This document shows positions 12,821 to 23,554 of a stretch of DNA of 64,000 nt, piece after piece. Position numbers and translations under genes: made by a program. Every line of letters starts with the position of its first letter. The stretch's first letter is position 1. The stretch covers positions 124,001 through 188,000 of the forward strand of contig JAFIFT010000019.1 in the NCBI GenBank assembly GCA_020831865.1, in the 5' to 3' direction. The DNA is from Legionellaceae bacterium. Its GTDB lineage: Bacteria; Pseudomonadota; Gammaproteobacteria; Legionellales; Legionellaceae. The notes under the pieces were generated by a model that worked only from the letters and a program-made list of their open reading frames with translations, had not been told where the DNA came from and did not search any database.

Positions 12821-14371
12821 ATGCCAAAAGGAAAAGAAAAAATTACCACCCATCTTGCCAACGTCGCTGATAAAATCCTGGCGCTGGTTGCAGATGGCAG
12901 TCCCGAAGGGCAAAAACGGGTCTACAATGCGTTTGCCAAAGCCAAAGAACGCTACTCCGCCCCCACCTATTCCGCATGGTTACTGGTATACTACTGGACC
13001 CGGACCCGACATGCCGATTTTGAGTATTCCATGGGCGAACTGGAAAAAGCGGCTTCCGACTTCCGGCGTGAACAAGAGTTTCGTAACTTCATCTCCGAAG
13101 GCGAAATGGCCACCACCTCCGGTAATTTTTATCTTTTCAAATATCTGCTGCAAGAATTTCCTGAATATACGGAGGAGTCCGATAAGGCACTATTGCACAT
13201 CCTGCCCCGTTTACGTGATCTGATTAAAGAGAAAGTCGCCCAAAAAGAATTTGAATGGTGCCAGGAACATAAGGAAATAGAAGACACCAAAGCACAAATG
13301 ATCGCCGAGAAAAAACGCATTGAAAGCGAATGCCTGACCATCCAGTTACTCGACAGCCTGGAATACAACCCCAGTGAAAAAGACTCCAATTCCGGCGAAG
13401 ACGCACCCTCCTTTGTCATTAAAACCCACAACCGCCCCTGGCACATCCACTGGATTAACCCCTATGGTAACCTGCGCCGGGTGTTACTGGATACGGAAAA
13501 CGATTTATTATCTCAATACCGCAGCCTCGATGAGATGGAGCCTATCGATCTCCTCAACCTTAAAATAGCCCTGGCCGCATGGCTCAATAATGAACAAAAA
13601 ATGATAAAAGTCAAATGCATAACGGATGGATACCAAGCAAGCGACTATAACTGCTTTTTGCTCGATAATGCGCGCCTGACATTGACCTGGGTCAACAGTG
13701 TGGGTACACCAACCGACATCCAGCTCAGCGATTACCCCCCACTGGCCCGGTTTTTACAAGACCAGCCGGATTTGGCGCTCCCCGAACACATGGAACAGCT
13801 GCGTTTGCTGCTCATCGACGTGAATACGCGCCATCAAATCAGTGCGGAAAAAAAAGAACAGCTCTTGCAGTTTTCCCTGGCCATCCCCACGGCATCACCA
13901 CCGAAAGACAGTATCAAGAAACTGAAACTGGAGGATTTCAAGGCCATTGAAGACGTACTGAGGCGCGGCCCTCCTGGTATGGCCGGACCCGCTATGTCCT
14001 GCCCCCCAAACCCCGATCAGGATAACGACCCGGCGTCTGGGCAACCTGAAAAACCAAAGAAGGCAGAAAAAACCATTGGTAAGCTCGATGCGGATAAATT
14101 TAAAGATATTGCCGCTTTGCTACAACAGCAGGTCAACCAGAATGCGATGCGGTCTGAAAAAAACCCTGTAGACGCCAGTCAAACCCAAACGACAAACCAA
14201 CAGAAACAAACACCCCCCAGATCACCTCGTGAGGAATCAAGCACAATAAAACCGGGTAAAATCAGCATTCCCGCCAATATTGCCACACTCTTTCATCACC
14301 AGGCTCCCCCATCCGACAACCTGCTATCCACGCAAGACGAAGAGGGGCTGGCGCTTACCAACCATTCGTAA
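12821..14371 (+). CDS. Unknown hydrophilic protein with C-terminal repeated helix motif (effector candidate)
   Basis: A 516-residue protein I do not recognise. It has no signal peptide and no membrane segment. Residues 1-340 look folded and mostly helical, with a charged stretch near 140-170. The last 150 residues are Pro/Gln/Lys-rich and probably disordered, but hold three related helix-like motifs about 55 residues apart: KLKLEDFKAIEDVL (near 368), KLDADKFKDIAALL (near 420) and KISIPANIATLF (near 478). The shared pattern is K-L-x4-F-K-x-I-x2-L-L, weaker in the third copy. A GGGAG ribosome-binding site lies before the ATG. Its 3' end overlaps the convergent nadE by 17 bases. A size of this kind, orphan status, a disordered acidic tail (QDEEG) and the enh neighbourhood fit a secreted effector, but this is inference. 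Confidence 0.8.
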   Translation: MPKGKEKITTHLANVADKILALVADGSPEGQKRVYNAFAKAKERYSAPTYSAWLLVYYWTRTRHADFEYSMGELEKAASDFRREQEFRNFISEGEMATTSGNFYLFKYLLQEFPEYTEESDKALLHILPRLRDLIKEKVAQKEFEWCQEHKEIEDTKAQMIAEKKRIESECLTIQLLDSLEYNPSEKDSNSGEDAPSFVIKTHNRPWHIHWINPYGNLRRVLLDTENDLLSQYRSLDEMEPIDLLNLKIALAAWLNNEQKMIKVKCITDGYQASDYNCFLLDNARLTLTWVNSVGTPTDIQLSDYPPLARFLQDQPDLALPEHMEQLRLLLIDVNTRHQISAEKKEQLLQFSLAIPTASPPKDSIKKLKLEDFKAIEDVLRRGPPGMAGPAMSCPPNPDQDNDPASGQPEKPKKAEKTIGKLDADKFKDIAALLQQQVNQNAMRSEKNPVDASQTQTTNQQKQTPPRSPREESSTIKPGKISIPANIATLFHHQAPPSDNLLSTQDEEGLALTNHS

Positions 14372-15953
14372 TGGGCTGGCGCCAATCCTTACCAAAGGCT
14401 CGCAAGCTCAGCTTGGGGCCCGGTGCCGATTGGCGACGCTTGTACTCATTACGCCGTATCAGGGTCAGAACTTGCTCAACAGCGTCGGCAGGAAACCCCC
14501 GTGTCAACAGTAAGGCCCTATCGGCATTTTCTTCCATAATGGCGCTAATGATGGCATCGAGCAGGGCATAATCGGGCAGACTGTCCTGATCCGTTTGATT
14601 TTCTGCCAGCTCGGCGGAGGGAGGACGCAGGATGACCCGCTCAGGGATCACCGCTGCCTGCTGGTTACGCCAGCGTGCCAATGCGTAGACCTCGGTTTTT
14701 AATACATCTTTGAGCACCGCAAAACCACCGGCCATATCGCCATACAATGTGGAGTACCCCACCGCCACTTCGCTTTTGTTACTGGTGGTCAACACCAGAT
14801 GCCCCCACTTATTGGACAAGGCCATCAACAACGTACCGCGAATTCGTGCCTGCAAATTTTCCTCGGTCGTATCGGCCGCCTGTCCCTGAAAAGGTTCCGC
14901 CAAAGTGCTCAGGAAAGAGCGGTAGATCGGTTCAATATCCAATACCGTTGATGCTACCTGCAAAGCCTGTAATTCTGCGCAGGCGTCTTCCCGGCTCATA
15001 TCGGCGGTATAACGCGAGGGCATCATCACCGCATGTACCCGCTCAGAGCCCAGTGCATCCACTGCTATCACCAGCGTCAGAGCGGAGTCAATACCGCCCG
15101 ACAAGCCCAGCAATACGCCTTTAAAACCATTTTTATTCACATAATCAGCGGTTGCGCAGACCAAAGCCTGATACATTAACGCTACCGCATCCGGCGCGCT
15201 ATTTTGCGGACCGCTAATCCTCTCCGGTAACAACTCGACACGGGCTGTCGCCGTTTGAAACGCCGGTAAGGAAACCACCACCTCGCCCTGTTTATCCATG
15301 ACGAAAGAGCGGCCGTCAAACACCAGCTCATCCTGTCCACCAAACAAGTTGACATAGATCACATTCACGCCCCGCGCCGCATAGCGCTGGGCCAAGGCCA
15401 GGCGCCGTTCATATTTTCCCTTTTCAAAAGGCGAGGCGTTAATACACAACAGATGATCAATACCTGCCTGCAATAGCCGCTCCACCGGCTCACCTTGCCA
15501 TAAATCTTCACAAATGCATAAACCCAGACGTTGCCCCTTGAGGGTGAGAATACAGGGGATTGTTGCTCCGGCGGTGAAATAGCGCTGTTCATCAAACACA
15601 CCATAGTTGGGCAGAGCCTGTTTATCATATTGCGCAACACACTGTTGCTGGTAAAAAATACTGATGCGGTTGAAATACTGTCCTTTGCTCTGCACCGGAT
15701 GCCCCACAATCACATAACAATCCCGCACCTGCTGCGCAATGTGACGCAAACTGGTCTCAAGCCGCTGATAAAGCTCTGGTTGAAAAAGCAAATCTTCCGG
15801 AGGATAACCGCTTACACTCAATTCGGGAAAAACCAGGCAGTCATGATCCCTCTGATAGTTTTGAATATCGGCGATAATAGCCTGCGCATTGTGCTCTATC
15901 GCCCCAAGCGTTGGATTCATCTGGGAAATTAATAAGGCAATAGACTCTACCAT
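14355..15953 (-). CDS. nadE: Glutamine-dependent NAD(+) synthase
   Basis: A two-domain cytoplasmic enzyme converting deamido-NAD to NAD with ATP and glutamine. The N-terminal nitrilase-type glutaminase domain (about 1-250) shows the Glu (FPELSVSGYPPEDL), Lys (FEKGKYERR) and Cys (LGLCICEDLW) of the catalytic triad. The C-terminal synthetase domain has the ATP-pyrophosphatase P-loop LSGGIDSALT. The frame is open to an ATG at 15971, but the ATG at 15953 (MVESIALLISQMNP) fits the family N-terminus better and follows GAGTGGA; it gives 532 residues. It converges on the preceding gene with a 17-base overlap. Confidence 0.93.
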   Translation of the reverse strand: MVESIALLISQMNPTLGAIEHNAQAIIADIQNYQRDHDCLVFPELSVSGYPPEDLLFQPELYQRLETSLRHIAQQVRDCYVIVGHPVQSKGQYFNRISIFYQQQCVAQYDKQALPNYGVFDEQRYFTAGATIPCILTLKGQRLGLCICEDLWQGEPVERLLQAGIDHLLCINASPFEKGKYERRLALAQRYAARGVNVIYVNLFGGQDELVFDGRSFVMDKQGEVVVSLPAFQTATARVELLPERISGPQNSAPDAVALMYQALVCATADYVNKNGFKGVLLGLSGGIDSALTLVIAVDALGSERVHAVMMPSRYTADMSREDACAELQALQVASTVLDIEPIYRSFLSTLAEPFQGQAADTTEENLQARIRGTLLMALSNKWGHLVLTTSNKSEVAVGYSTLYGDMAGGFAVLKDVLKTEVYALARWRNQQAAVIPERVILRPPSAELAENQTDQDSLPDYALLDAIISAIMEENADRALLLTRGFPADAVEQVLTLIRRNEYKRRQSAPGPKLSLRAFGKDWRQPITNGW

Positions 15954-16096
15954 TGTGGTCCACTCTTGCATGAAAGCTGCATTTTAACCTGAATGATGCG
16001 CCCGAATCCAGCAACGGCACCACGCTGCGGGAACACCTGCCCGGTGGGAATTTTCCTCTAGGCACGGTATACTGTTCTTTTTCATTTGAGACATCC

Positions 16097-16297
16097 ATGA
16101 TAAAAACCGTAATCGTTCTGCTGATGCTGATTATTGTCCTTGCTCTGGCAAGCAGCTTGATTTTTTTAGTGAAGGATGAAGGAAAAACCAAACGTACCAT
16201 GATAGGGCTCAGTTGGCGAATAGGGCTGTCCCTGATGCTCTTTTTCCTGCTGTTCCTCGCCTTTAGTCTGGGATGGCTACAACCCCATGGACTGTAG
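16097..16297 (+). CDS. DUF2909 twin-transmembrane small protein
   Basis: A 66-residue inner-membrane protein with two hydrophobic helices (about 3-24 and 40-62) separated by a short charged loop, KDEGKTKR. Size and pattern match the DUF2909 twin-transmembrane family of gammaproteobacteria, often found near cytochrome oxidase assembly genes; no such genes are seen here. Its function is unknown. Confidence 0.7.
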   Translation: MIKTVIVLLMLIIVLALASSLIFLVKDEGKTKRTMIGLSWRIGLSLMLFFLLFLAFSLGWLQPHGL

Positions 16298-16515
16298 GAC
16301 GCGTACCCCTGACTGCCGCCTATTTCCAGGTCTTCTGGACAGCGCTCTATGGTACTTGACATTAAACAGCCCTCCCCTTAGCATGCCAAGTCATGCTTTA
16401 ATACACGCGATTTGGCCTGACCGTAAATTGAGGATGGTTAGCGGGGCACAGTTTCTTCTCATGGATAATACGGCATGCAGTGACATTTTTCGATACATAA
16501 AATTGAGGTAAATGT

Positions 16516-17484
16516 ATGAGTCTGGAACGCATTCGCGCCCTGGTCAGCGAGGACTTTACGGCTGTTAATCAACTGATTATCAATAATATTCAATCACAAA
16601 TTGACTTAATTGATGATCTGTCCAGCCATATTATTAAAAGCGGCGGCAAAAGGCTGCGTCCCTTGTTGGTATTACTCAGTAGCCACGCCTGTAATTATAA
16701 AGGCGATCGGCATATTGATCTGGCCGCCATGGTCGAGCTGTTTCACACGGCGACCTTGCTGCATGACGATGTGGTGGATGAGTCAACCCTGCGCCGGGGA
16801 CAAGAGACCGCCAATGAAATCTGGGGCAGTAAAGCCAGTATTCTGGTTGGTGACTTTCTCCTGACACAATCAGTGCAACTCATGGTGAACGTAGGCAATT
16901 TTGCGGTACTGCAATTGATGGCCAAAACCTCGCATCTCATCAGTTGTGGCGAAGTCAAACAACTGGTAAACCGGCATAATCCCAGTCTCTCACTGGAAGA
17001 CTATTTTGAGGTAATTCGCTCGAAAACCGCCCTCTTGTTTGCCACCGCGACCGGCATAGGCGCCATCATAGCCGAAACGGATGAAGCCACCCGACAAGCC
17101 ATGTACGATTATGGCTTGCATCTGGGCAATGCGTTTCAATTAATTGACGATGCGCTGGACTACTGCGCGGACCCGCAAACCCTGGGCAAAAATCTTGGTG
17201 ATGATCTGGCCGACGGCAAAGCGACCCTGCCCCTGATTCATGCCTACAAAACCGGCACTCCTTTGCACCGCGAACTGATTGAAGAAAGTCTGCAACAGGG
17301 CACCGTCCGTAATCTGAATCTGATTCAGGAGGCCATTAGTGCAACCGATGCTATCCATTATACGCGCGAGTACGCCAGACAAGAAATTGATATTGCCTTG
17401 AACGCCCTTGCTATCCTGCCGGACAGCCTGTACAAAGAAGCACTGACCCAATTGGCCTGGTTTGCCGTTGAGCGCGATTTTTAA
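16516..17484 (+). CDS. ispB: Octaprenyl diphosphate synthase
   Basis: A 322-residue trans-polyprenyl diphosphate synthase that makes the side chain of ubiquinone. The first Asp-rich motif is LLHDDVVDESTLRRG and the second is QLIDDALDY, both binding Mg-diphosphate. The substrate-binding segment SGGKRLRPLLVLL is near residue 40. A GAGG ribosome-binding site lies seven bases before the ATG. The length matches E. coli IspB (323). The rplU-rpmA genes often found next to it are not here. Confidence 0.93.
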   Translation: MSLERIRALVSEDFTAVNQLIINNIQSQIDLIDDLSSHIIKSGGKRLRPLLVLLSSHACNYKGDRHIDLAAMVELFHTATLLHDDVVDESTLRRGQETANEIWGSKASILVGDFLLTQSVQLMVNVGNFAVLQLMAKTSHLISCGEVKQLVNRHNPSLSLEDYFEVIRSKTALLFATATGIGAIIAETDEATRQAMYDYGLHLGNAFQLIDDALDYCADPQTLGKNLGDDLADGKATLPLIHAYKTGTPLHRELIEESLQQGTVRNLNLIQEAISATDAIHYTREYARQEIDIALNALAILPDSLYKEALTQLAWFAVERDF

Positions 17485-17598
17485 ACTCCCGCCCCTGACA
17501 TTACGGAGTTAGACGCTACAGGTCATGATATGGCCTGGAAATTTAACGCGATTACGCTATGCTTAGTTTATCATTAAAAAATAAACAAGGATGCGGTA

Positions 17599-19263
17599 AT
17601 GAGCATGATGATCTCCCAACGTGGCCAGGTGCTTCTGCGCGATCCCCTGTTGAATAAAGGCACAGCCTTCACTCAGCATGAACGCAATCAACTCGAATTA
17701 AATGGCTTATTACCGCCGCATATTGAAAGCATGGATGAGCAGCTGCAACGCGCCTATGAAGCCTTCTCCACCAAAACACCTGCCCTGGAAAAACATATTT
17801 ACCTGCGGGCGCTGCAAGATCGCAATGAAACCCTCTTCTATCGCCTTGTCCTTGAGCATCTCGAAGAATTGTTGCCCATTATTTATACGCCGGTTGTCGG
17901 CGAAGCCTGCGAGCAATTTCACCATATTTATCGCCAACCACGGGGTCTGTTTATCAGCTACCCCCAGCGGGCGCATATGGACACGATACTGGCAGCGGTG
18001 GCGGCCACTCGAGATATTCGGGTCATTGTCGTCACGGATGGCGAGCGCATTCTGGGCCTTGGCGATCAGGGGGTTGGGGGAATGGGGATACCCATCGGCA
18101 AGCTTTCTCTGTACACGGCCTGTGGCGGCATTAACCCGGCGCATACCTTACCGGTCATCCTCGATGTTGGTACCAATAATCCGGAGCGGATAGATGATCC
18201 GGAGTACCTGGGCTGGCGCCATGCGCGGATCAACGGGGAAGACTATGATACCTTTGTCGATCAGTTCGTTCAGGGCGTAAAAACGCACTTCCCGCATGCG
18301 ATGCTACAGTTTGAAGACTTTGCCCAGGCGCATGCCTACCCCTTGTTGGAGCGTTATCAAGATGAGCTGTGTACCTTCAATGATGATATACAAGGCACAG
18401 CCTCCGTCACAGCCGCCGCCATTGTCGCGGCCAGCAAAGTCGCGAACACGCCACTGAAGGATATGAACATTGCCGTTCTGGGAGCCGGGTCGGCCGGTTG
18501 CGGTATTAGTGAGCAACTGGTGCGGGTGATGGTGGCGCAGGGGCTGGATGAGGCGCAAGCCAGAAAACAATTCTACCTGGTCGATAGACAAGGACTGCTG
18601 CATGATGCCATGGCAGATACCCAGCCTTTCCAGCAGGGTCTGCTGCAATCGGCCAGCGCTTTGGAAACACTCGGTATGCGAACGGAGCAAAGCATCTCAC
18701 TGGCCGAAGTCATCCAAAAAGCCAAACCGGAAATCCTGCTCGGTGTCTCAGGTCAACCGCAGCAATTTAGTGAAGGCATGGTCAAAATGATGAGCCGGTA
18801 TTGTGAACGCCCCATCATTTTCCCCTTATCCAATCCCACCTCACGCTGTGAGGCCCAGCCAGCCGATTTGCTACGCTGGTCAGACGGGAAGGCCCTGATT
18901 GCGACGGGCAGTCCCTTTGCCTCGGTGCCCTTTAATGGTCAGCATATCCCCATTAGCCAATGTAATAATGCCTATATCTTTCCTGGTATTGGTTTGGCTG
19001 TTGTGGCAAGCCATGCCAAACGGGTCACCAATAAGATGATGATGGCAGCAGCCATGGCGTTAAGTGAATTGGCGCCAGCGGTGCAAACGGGCACAGGAGC
19101 CCTGCTGCCTGAGTTGCATAGTATGCGCACGGTCAGTCAACATATCGCTAAAGCCGTTATTCGTGAAGCCATCGCCGAAGGTCATGTCAACGCCATGGAT
19201 GCTCAAGAGATAGACCAGTTGATTACAGAAACCATGTGGTTTCCCCAGTATCGCACGGACTAA
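17599..19263 (+). CDS. maeA: NAD-dependent malic enzyme
   Basis: A 554-residue enzyme that oxidatively decarboxylates malate to pyruvate. The catalytic Tyr region is [17 protein letters not shown]. The NAD-binding part includes [18 protein letters not shown], and the metal/substrate site is FEDFAQ with [14 protein letters not shown] second Rossmann motif is [11 protein letters not shown]. Motif [11 protein letters not shown] is typical of the large-subunit NAD-type malic enzymes of bacteria (SfcA/MaeA). It is a single gene followed by cbpA. Confidence 0.92.
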   Translation: MSMMISQRGQVLLRDPLLNKGTAFTQHERNQLELNGLLPPHIESMDEQLQRAYEAFSTKTPALEKHIYLRALQDRNETLFYRLVLEHLEELLPIIYTPVVGEACEQFHHIYRQPRGLFISYPQRAHMDTILAAVAATRDIRVIVVTDGERILGLGDQGVGGMGIPIGKLSLYTACGGINPAHTLPVILDVGTNNPERIDDPEYLGWRHARINGEDYDTFVDQFVQGVKTHFPHAMLQFEDFAQAHAYPLLERYQDELCTFNDDIQGTASVTAAAIVAASKVANTPLKDMNIAVLGAGSAGCGISEQLVRVMVAQGLDEAQARKQFYLVDRQGLLHDAMADTQPFQQGLLQSASALETLGMRTEQSISLAEVIQKAKPEILLGVSGQPQQFSEGMVKMMSRYCERPIIFPLSNPTSRCEAQPADLLRWSDGKALIATGSPFASVPFNGQHIPISQCNNAYIFPGIGLAVVASHAKRVTNKMMMAAAMALSELAPAVQTGTGALLPELHSMRTVSQHIAKAVIREAIAEGHVNAMDAQEIDQLITETMWFPQYRTD

Positions 19264-19283
19264 TGGCCAGAGGAAACGACGTG

Positions 19284-20189
19284 ATGATGGATTATAAAGA
19301 TTACTATCACATCATGGGATTGGAGCAAAATGCGACTCAGGAGGACGTCAAACGCGCCTATCGCAAACTGGCGCGCAAATATCATCCGGATGTCAGCAAA
19401 GAAGCACAGGCCGAGGAACGTTTTAAGGAACTGGGTGAAGCCTATGAGGTATTGAAAGATCCGGAAAAGCGCGCCCAATATGATCAGTTCGGAGCCTACT
19501 GGAAACAGCAGCAGGCGCAAAAAGACTCTGCCCAGCGTGACGCCAGTACAGCCCAATCGCATGCCTTCGATGAGTTTATGCAAAGCATTTTTGGCCAGCG
19601 CGAACGGCAGTATTCCTCCGTCTTCGATCAGGGACAGGATATTCATGCCCGTATTCAGATTAGCCTGGAAGAAAGCTTCCGCGGTGCGCAAAAAACCCTG
19701 CAACTCCATCGACCACACATTGACACGCAGGGACGTCTGCAGCAGAAAACCCAAAGCATCCAGGTCAAAATACCTGCCGGTGTCACCGATAAACAACAAA
19801 TACGCCTCAAAGGGCAAGGCGAAGCAGGCGCCAAGGGACAGGCGGGCGACCTGTATCTGGAAATTAATATCCAACCGCATCCTCTATACCAGCTCCAGGG
19901 GAAAGATGTGCACTTCAACCTGCGGCTTTTTCCCTGGGAAGCGGCACTGGGTACCCAAAAAGACGTTCCGACCCTGGGTGGCACGGTGAAGGTCACCGTG
20001 CCCAAGGGCTGCAAGAATCAACAGCAAGTCCGTCTGAAAGGGCGGGGGCTGCCGGGCTCGGTTGCCGGCGATCAATATCTGCATTTCACGATCGTCTTGC
20101 CAGAATACCTGTCTCCGCAAGCCGAAGCGCTCTACCGTCAGTTGGCTGCGGACTATGAGCAGCATAACGCATCCCACAGGAGTTCCTGA
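19284..20189 (+). CDS. cbpA: Curved DNA-binding protein CbpA (DnaJ family co-chaperone)
   Basis: A DnaJ-like protein of 301 residues. The J domain (about 1-70) has the HPD motif in KYHPDVSKE; a short linker and the C-terminal substrate-binding domains follow, without the zinc finger of DnaJ, as in CbpA. The frame is open further upstream, overlapping maeA, but [12 protein letters not shown] fits the CbpA N-terminus and AGAGGA lies upstream; GTG 19281 and ATG 19287 are alternatives. The stop shares a base with the cbpM start (TGATG), so the two are coupled. Confidence 0.92.
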   Translation: MMDYKDYYHIMGLEQNATQEDVKRAYRKLARKYHPDVSKEAQAEERFKELGEAYEVLKDPEKRAQYDQFGAYWKQQQAQKDSAQRDASTAQSHAFDEFMQSIFGQRERQYSSVFDQGQDIHARIQISLEESFRGAQKTLQLHRPHIDTQGRLQQKTQSIQVKIPAGVTDKQQIRLKGQGEAGAKGQAGDLYLEINIQPHPLYQLQGKDVHFNLRLFPWEAALGTQKDVPTLGGTVKVTVPKGCKNQQQVRLKGRGLPGSVAGDQYLHFTIVLPEYLSPQAEALYRQLAADYEQHNASHRSS

Positions 20190-20494
20190 TGCCTATACCA
20201 CCCCCCAAAAAATCGACGCCCATGCGCATTGAGCAATCCTTTCGCTTAAGTCTGTCGGAGGTGTGCTGTTCCTTTGGCGTGGAGCAAGAATGGGTCGAAG
20301 CCATCATGGCCGAGGGGATTATTCATCCGGACTCCACCGCCAGGCCACATTTTGATGGCAATGCCCTCCGTCGCCTGCGCATTTCTATCCGCCTGCAACA
20401 GGACCTGGATATTAATCTGTCGGGCATAGCGCTGGTACTGGATCTACTCGATGAAATCGAGCAACTCAAACAGCAGCTGCCGGATAACGGCTGA
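20189..20494 (+). CDS. cbpM: Chaperone modulator CbpM
   Basis: A 101-residue MerR-like protein that binds the J domain of CbpA and blocks its activity. The N-terminal half resembles a MerR winged-helix segment (SLSEVCCSFGVEQEWVEAIM) and the C-terminal half is a helix (LSGIALVLDLLDEIEQLKQQL). The one-base overlap with cbpA is the typical cbpAM arrangement. Confidence 0.9.
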   Translation: MPIPPPKKSTPMRIEQSFRLSLSEVCCSFGVEQEWVEAIMAEGIIHPDSTARPHFDGNALRRLRISIRLQQDLDINLSGIALVLDLLDEIEQLKQQLPDNG

Positions 20495-20496
20495 CG

Positions 20497-21135
20497 ATGC
20501 CGGGATACCGTAACCGTTACCAGGCCGGTGAAGTACTGGCAAACGCACTGGCTCGCGTGGTTCCCCGACACAACAGCCTCATCCTGGCCCTGCCAAGAGG
20601 CGGTGTGCCGGTAGCCGCCGCCATTGCCAAAACCCTGCAACTGCCTATGGATGTCATTCTGGTGCGAAAACTCGCGGCTCCCGAGCATCCCGAGTTTGCC
20701 CTCGGCGCCCTGACGCTCAATACCCCCCCTCTGTGGAACAGGCAAGCCTCATCGATACTCAGTGCCAAACAACAAGCCGAGCTGGTAAACACTGAATATC
20801 AGGAGTTGATCCGACGCAATCAACACTATCGCCAGGGCGCCAACCCTCCCGAACTGAAGCATAAAACTTTAGTCGTTGTGGATGACGGCATCGCTACCGG
20901 CGCCACTCTCAAAGCAGCTCTCGCTACCCTGCAGCCACAACAGGCCGAAAAAATTATTGTGGCCGTGCCGGTTGCCCCTGCCGATATTGTAGCGCAAATC
21001 ATACCGCTCTGTGACCAGCTGATCTGCCCCTTGCAACCGAGCGATTTTACTGCCGTCGGCCAGTGGTATGGAGATTTTGCGCAATGCAGCGATGCCGAAG
21101 TGTTAGAGTATTTATCTGCGCACCGACACTCCTAA
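20497..21135 (+). CDS. Phosphoribosyltransferase family protein
   Basis: A 212-residue cytoplasmic protein with the PRPP-binding motif VVVDDGIATGATLKAAL near residue 125 and the N-terminal ALPRGGVPVAAAIA loop. This type I phosphoribosyltransferase family (PRTase-like, often fused or linked to alpha/beta hydrolases) has no settled substrate. The start lies two bases after the cbpM stop, so it is probably cotranscribed with cbpAM. Confidence 0.82.
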   Translation: MPGYRNRYQAGEVLANALARVVPRHNSLILALPRGGVPVAAAIAKTLQLPMDVILVRKLAAPEHPEFALGALTLNTPPLWNRQASSILSAKQQAELVNTEYQELIRRNQHYRQGANPPELKHKTLVVVDDGIATGATLKAALATLQPQQAEKIIVAVPVAPADIVAQIIPLCDQLICPLQPSDFTAVGQWYGDFAQCSDAEVLEYLSAHRHS

Positions 21136-21170
21136 TCCCTGGCAAAGTCCTACCCCTGGCCGGTAAGTTT

Positions 21171-21179
21171 TGTTATAAT
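21171..21179 (+). promoter_or_regulatory. Extended -10 promoter of hemA
   Basis: TG, one base, then a perfect TATAAT at 21174-21179. No clear -35 hexamer stands 16-18 bases upstream, so it would act as an extended -10 promoter. Initiation near 21186 would leave only about 13 bases of leader before the ATG at 21199. Confidence 0.55.
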
Positions 21180-21198
21180 CGCTTATTAAAAATTATCG

Positions 21199-22482
21199 AT
21201 GACATCTATGGTATTTGTTGCCTGTGGACTGAATCACAAAACCGCGCCTTTGAGCGTGCGAGAGCGGGTTGCCTTGCTGCCAACCCAACAAGTGCCCCTG
21301 CTTGAAAATTTAATGGATTTGCCGGATGTCCATGAAGCCGCTCTGCTATCGACCTGCAATCGTACCGAGATTTATTGCGATACCTCAGAGCCGGCACAAA
21401 TTGGCAAATGGCTGGCCTTTGAACACAATATCCCCGAACACGAACTGCGACCTTTCCTCTATATGCATCACAATGAAGCCGGGATTCGTCATACGCTGCG
21501 TGTTGCCAGTGGGCTGGACTCCATGATGCTCGGTGAGCCGCAGATTTTAGGACAATTAAAGCAGGCCTACCAGCAAGCCTGCCAACTGGGCAGCGTACAA
21601 AGCACCTTACGCGGGGTATTTGAGTATGTCTTTTCCGCCAGCAAACGGATTCGTAATCTCAGCGGCATTGGCACCAACCCGGTTTCGGTTGCGTATGCAG
21701 CTGTACAGTTGATAGCGCAGCGCCTGCCTGATTTTCACCGGCTTAACGTATTGCTAATCGGCGCCGGAGAAACCTCCTCGCTGGTCGCCAAATACCTGCA
21801 ACAAGCGGGTGTCCAACAATTTACCGTAGCAAGCCGCACACTGGAAAGCGCACAAAAACTGGCCGCTAATTTTGCCGGAAAAACAGCTAATATTGGCGAT
21901 ATCCCCGCGATTTTGCATCAGGCGGATGTCATCATCACCGCAACCGCTTGTCCCCTGCCCTTCATTAATCGCAGCCTCATGCAAAATGCGCTCAATCAGC
22001 GCCAAATGCGCCCGATGTTCCTGCTGGATTTAGCCGTTCCCCGCGACATTGAAGCGAATGTCGCCACGCTGCCGCAGATTCATTTATTTAATATCGACGA
22101 TCTGCAACAGCTGATTGAAAAAGGCATGGATGACCGGCGCAACCGTGCCCAGGAGGCCGAACAGCTGATTGAGGCGGAATTAGATAACTATATCCGCTGG
22201 CATCGTTCGCTGCGCGCGGATGAAGTGATCTGTGAGTATCGGCAGCGCATGCAGTCGCTTGCCGCCGAGGAAACACAACGTGCCCTGCAAAAACTGGCGC
22301 GTGGTCACGCACAAGAACAAGTCCTGCACGAACTCAGCCAACGTCTGGTGAATAAACTAACGCACCGCACCACGGTTGGCCTGCGCCACATGGCCCGGGA
22401 TGGGCAGCATGAACTGCTGGAGCTGGCGCAATATTTCTTTAATCACTCTTATCACGATCGGAAACATGAAGAAATCTCTTGA
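21199..22482 (+). CDS. hemA: Glutamyl-tRNA reductase
   Basis: A 427-residue NADPH enzyme that reduces glutamyl-tRNA to glutamate-1-semialdehyde, the first step of heme synthesis from glutamate. The N-terminal signature is [16 protein letters not shown], and the catalytic Cys lies in [11 protein letters not shown]. The [13 protein letters not shown] segment and the NADPH-binding [16 protein letters not shown] follow. No convincing ribosome-binding site precedes either ATG 21199 or ATG 21208. It heads hemA-prfA-prmC, the usual gammaproteobacterial order, with a 17-base overlap into prfA. Confidence 0.95.
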   Translation: MTSMVFVACGLNHKTAPLSVRERVALLPTQQVPLLENLMDLPDVHEAALLSTCNRTEIYCDTSEPAQIGKWLAFEHNIPEHELRPFLYMHHNEAGIRHTLRVASGLDSMMLGEPQILGQLKQAYQQACQLGSVQSTLRGVFEYVFSASKRIRNLSGIGTNPVSVAYAAVQLIAQRLPDFHRLNVLLIGAGETSSLVAKYLQQAGVQQFTVASRTLESAQKLAANFAGKTANIGDIPAILHQADVIITATACPLPFINRSLMQNALNQRQMRPMFLLDLAVPRDIEANVATLPQIHLFNIDDLQQLIEKGMDDRRNRAQEAEQLIEAELDNYIRWHRSLRADEVICEYRQRMQSLAAEETQRALQKLARGHAQEQVLHELSQRLVNKLTHRTTVGLRHMARDGQHELLELAQYFFNHSYHDRKHEEIS

Positions 22483-23554
22483 GCATAAACTGGAACAATT
22501 ACTGGAACGCTATGAAGAAGTAGGCCAACTGTTATCCGACGCCACCATCATTGCCAACCAAAATCAATTTCGCGAGCTCTCGAAAGAATATGCGCAACTG
22601 GAACCGCTGGCACAAGCAGTTGCCGCCTGGCAAAAAACGAAAGCCAACCTGGCGGACTTAACCGAAATGAAGGCCAGTGACGATAAGGAGCTGGCGACTA
22701 TGGCCGCGGAAGAATTACCCGCCGTACAGGACACACTGGCCCGACTCGAACAAGAACTACAAAGCCATCTGGTCCCCAAAGACCCGGATGACGAACGCAA
22801 TATCTATCTGGAAGTGCGCGCCGGTACCGGAGGGGATGAAGCGGCTATCTTTGCCGGCGATCTCTTTCGCATGTATTCCCGTTATGCGGAGCAAAAAGGC
22901 TGGCAACTGGAAATGATCAGTGCCAATTATGGGGAACACGGCGGTTATAAAGAAGTCATTGCCCGTGTCAGTGGTCCCGCTGTGTATGCCTGGCTAAAAT
23001 TTGAATCCGGCACCCATCGGGTGCAACGGGTTCCTGAAACGGAATCCCAGGGGCGGGTACATACCTCCGCCTGTACCGTAGCGGTGTTACCTGAGGTGGC
23101 AGAAGTGGATCACATCAACATCAATGCCGATGAACTGCGCATTGATACCTATCGCGCCTCCGGGGCAGGGGGGCAGCATGTGAACAAAACCGACTCGGCG
23201 ATACGCATCACCCACCTGCCTACCGGTACGGTAGTGGAATGTCAGGATGAACGCTCGCAACACAAAAACCGTGCCAAGGCCATGGCGTTGTTAAAAACCC
23301 GCCTTCTCGACGCCGAGCAAAGCAAACAACGACAGGAACAGGCACAAAACCGTAAATTACAGGTAGGCAGCGGCGATCGCTCAGAGCGCATTCGCACCTA
23401 TAACTATCCCCAGGGCCGTTTAACCGATCACCGCATTAATCTGACCCTGTATCAATTAGCGGAAATTACAGAAGGGAACCTGACACCACTTTTGGATGCC
23501 TTGCGTCGCGAACACCATGCGGAACTGTTAAATGAATTAAGCAAACATGACTAA
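22466..23554 (+). CDS. prfA: Peptide chain release factor 1
   Basis: A 362-residue release factor recognising UAA and UAG. The GGQ motif that triggers peptidyl-tRNA hydrolysis is in [16 protein letters not shown]. The codon-recognition PxT tripeptide lies in the [19 protein letters not shown] stretch (PET). The frame is open further upstream, but [19 protein letters not shown] is the standard RF1 start, and the resulting overlap with hemA is common. Confidence 0.96.
   Translation: MKKSLEHKLEQLLERYEEVGQLLSDATIIANQNQFRELSKEYAQLEPLAQAVAAWQKTKANLADLTEMKASDDKELATMAAEELPAVQDTLARLEQELQSHLVPKDPDDERNIYLEVRAGTGGDEAAIFAGDLFRMYSRYAEQKGWQLEMISANYGEHGGYKEVIARVSGPAVYAWLKFESGTHRVQRVPETESQGRVHTSACTVAVLPEVAEVDHININADELRIDTYRASGAGGQHVNKTDSAIRITHLPTGTVVECQDERSQHKNRAKAMALLKTRLLDAEQSKQRQEQAQNRKLQVGSGDRSERIRTYNYPQGRLTDHRINLTLYQLAEITEGNLTPLLDALRREHHAELLNELSKHD

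Noticed and set aside
15841..16362. 173-residue minus-strand frame over the nadE start and the DUF2909 gene
   Set aside because: Antisense to a recognised small gene, overlaps nadE in another frame, and has no ribosome-binding site or family features.
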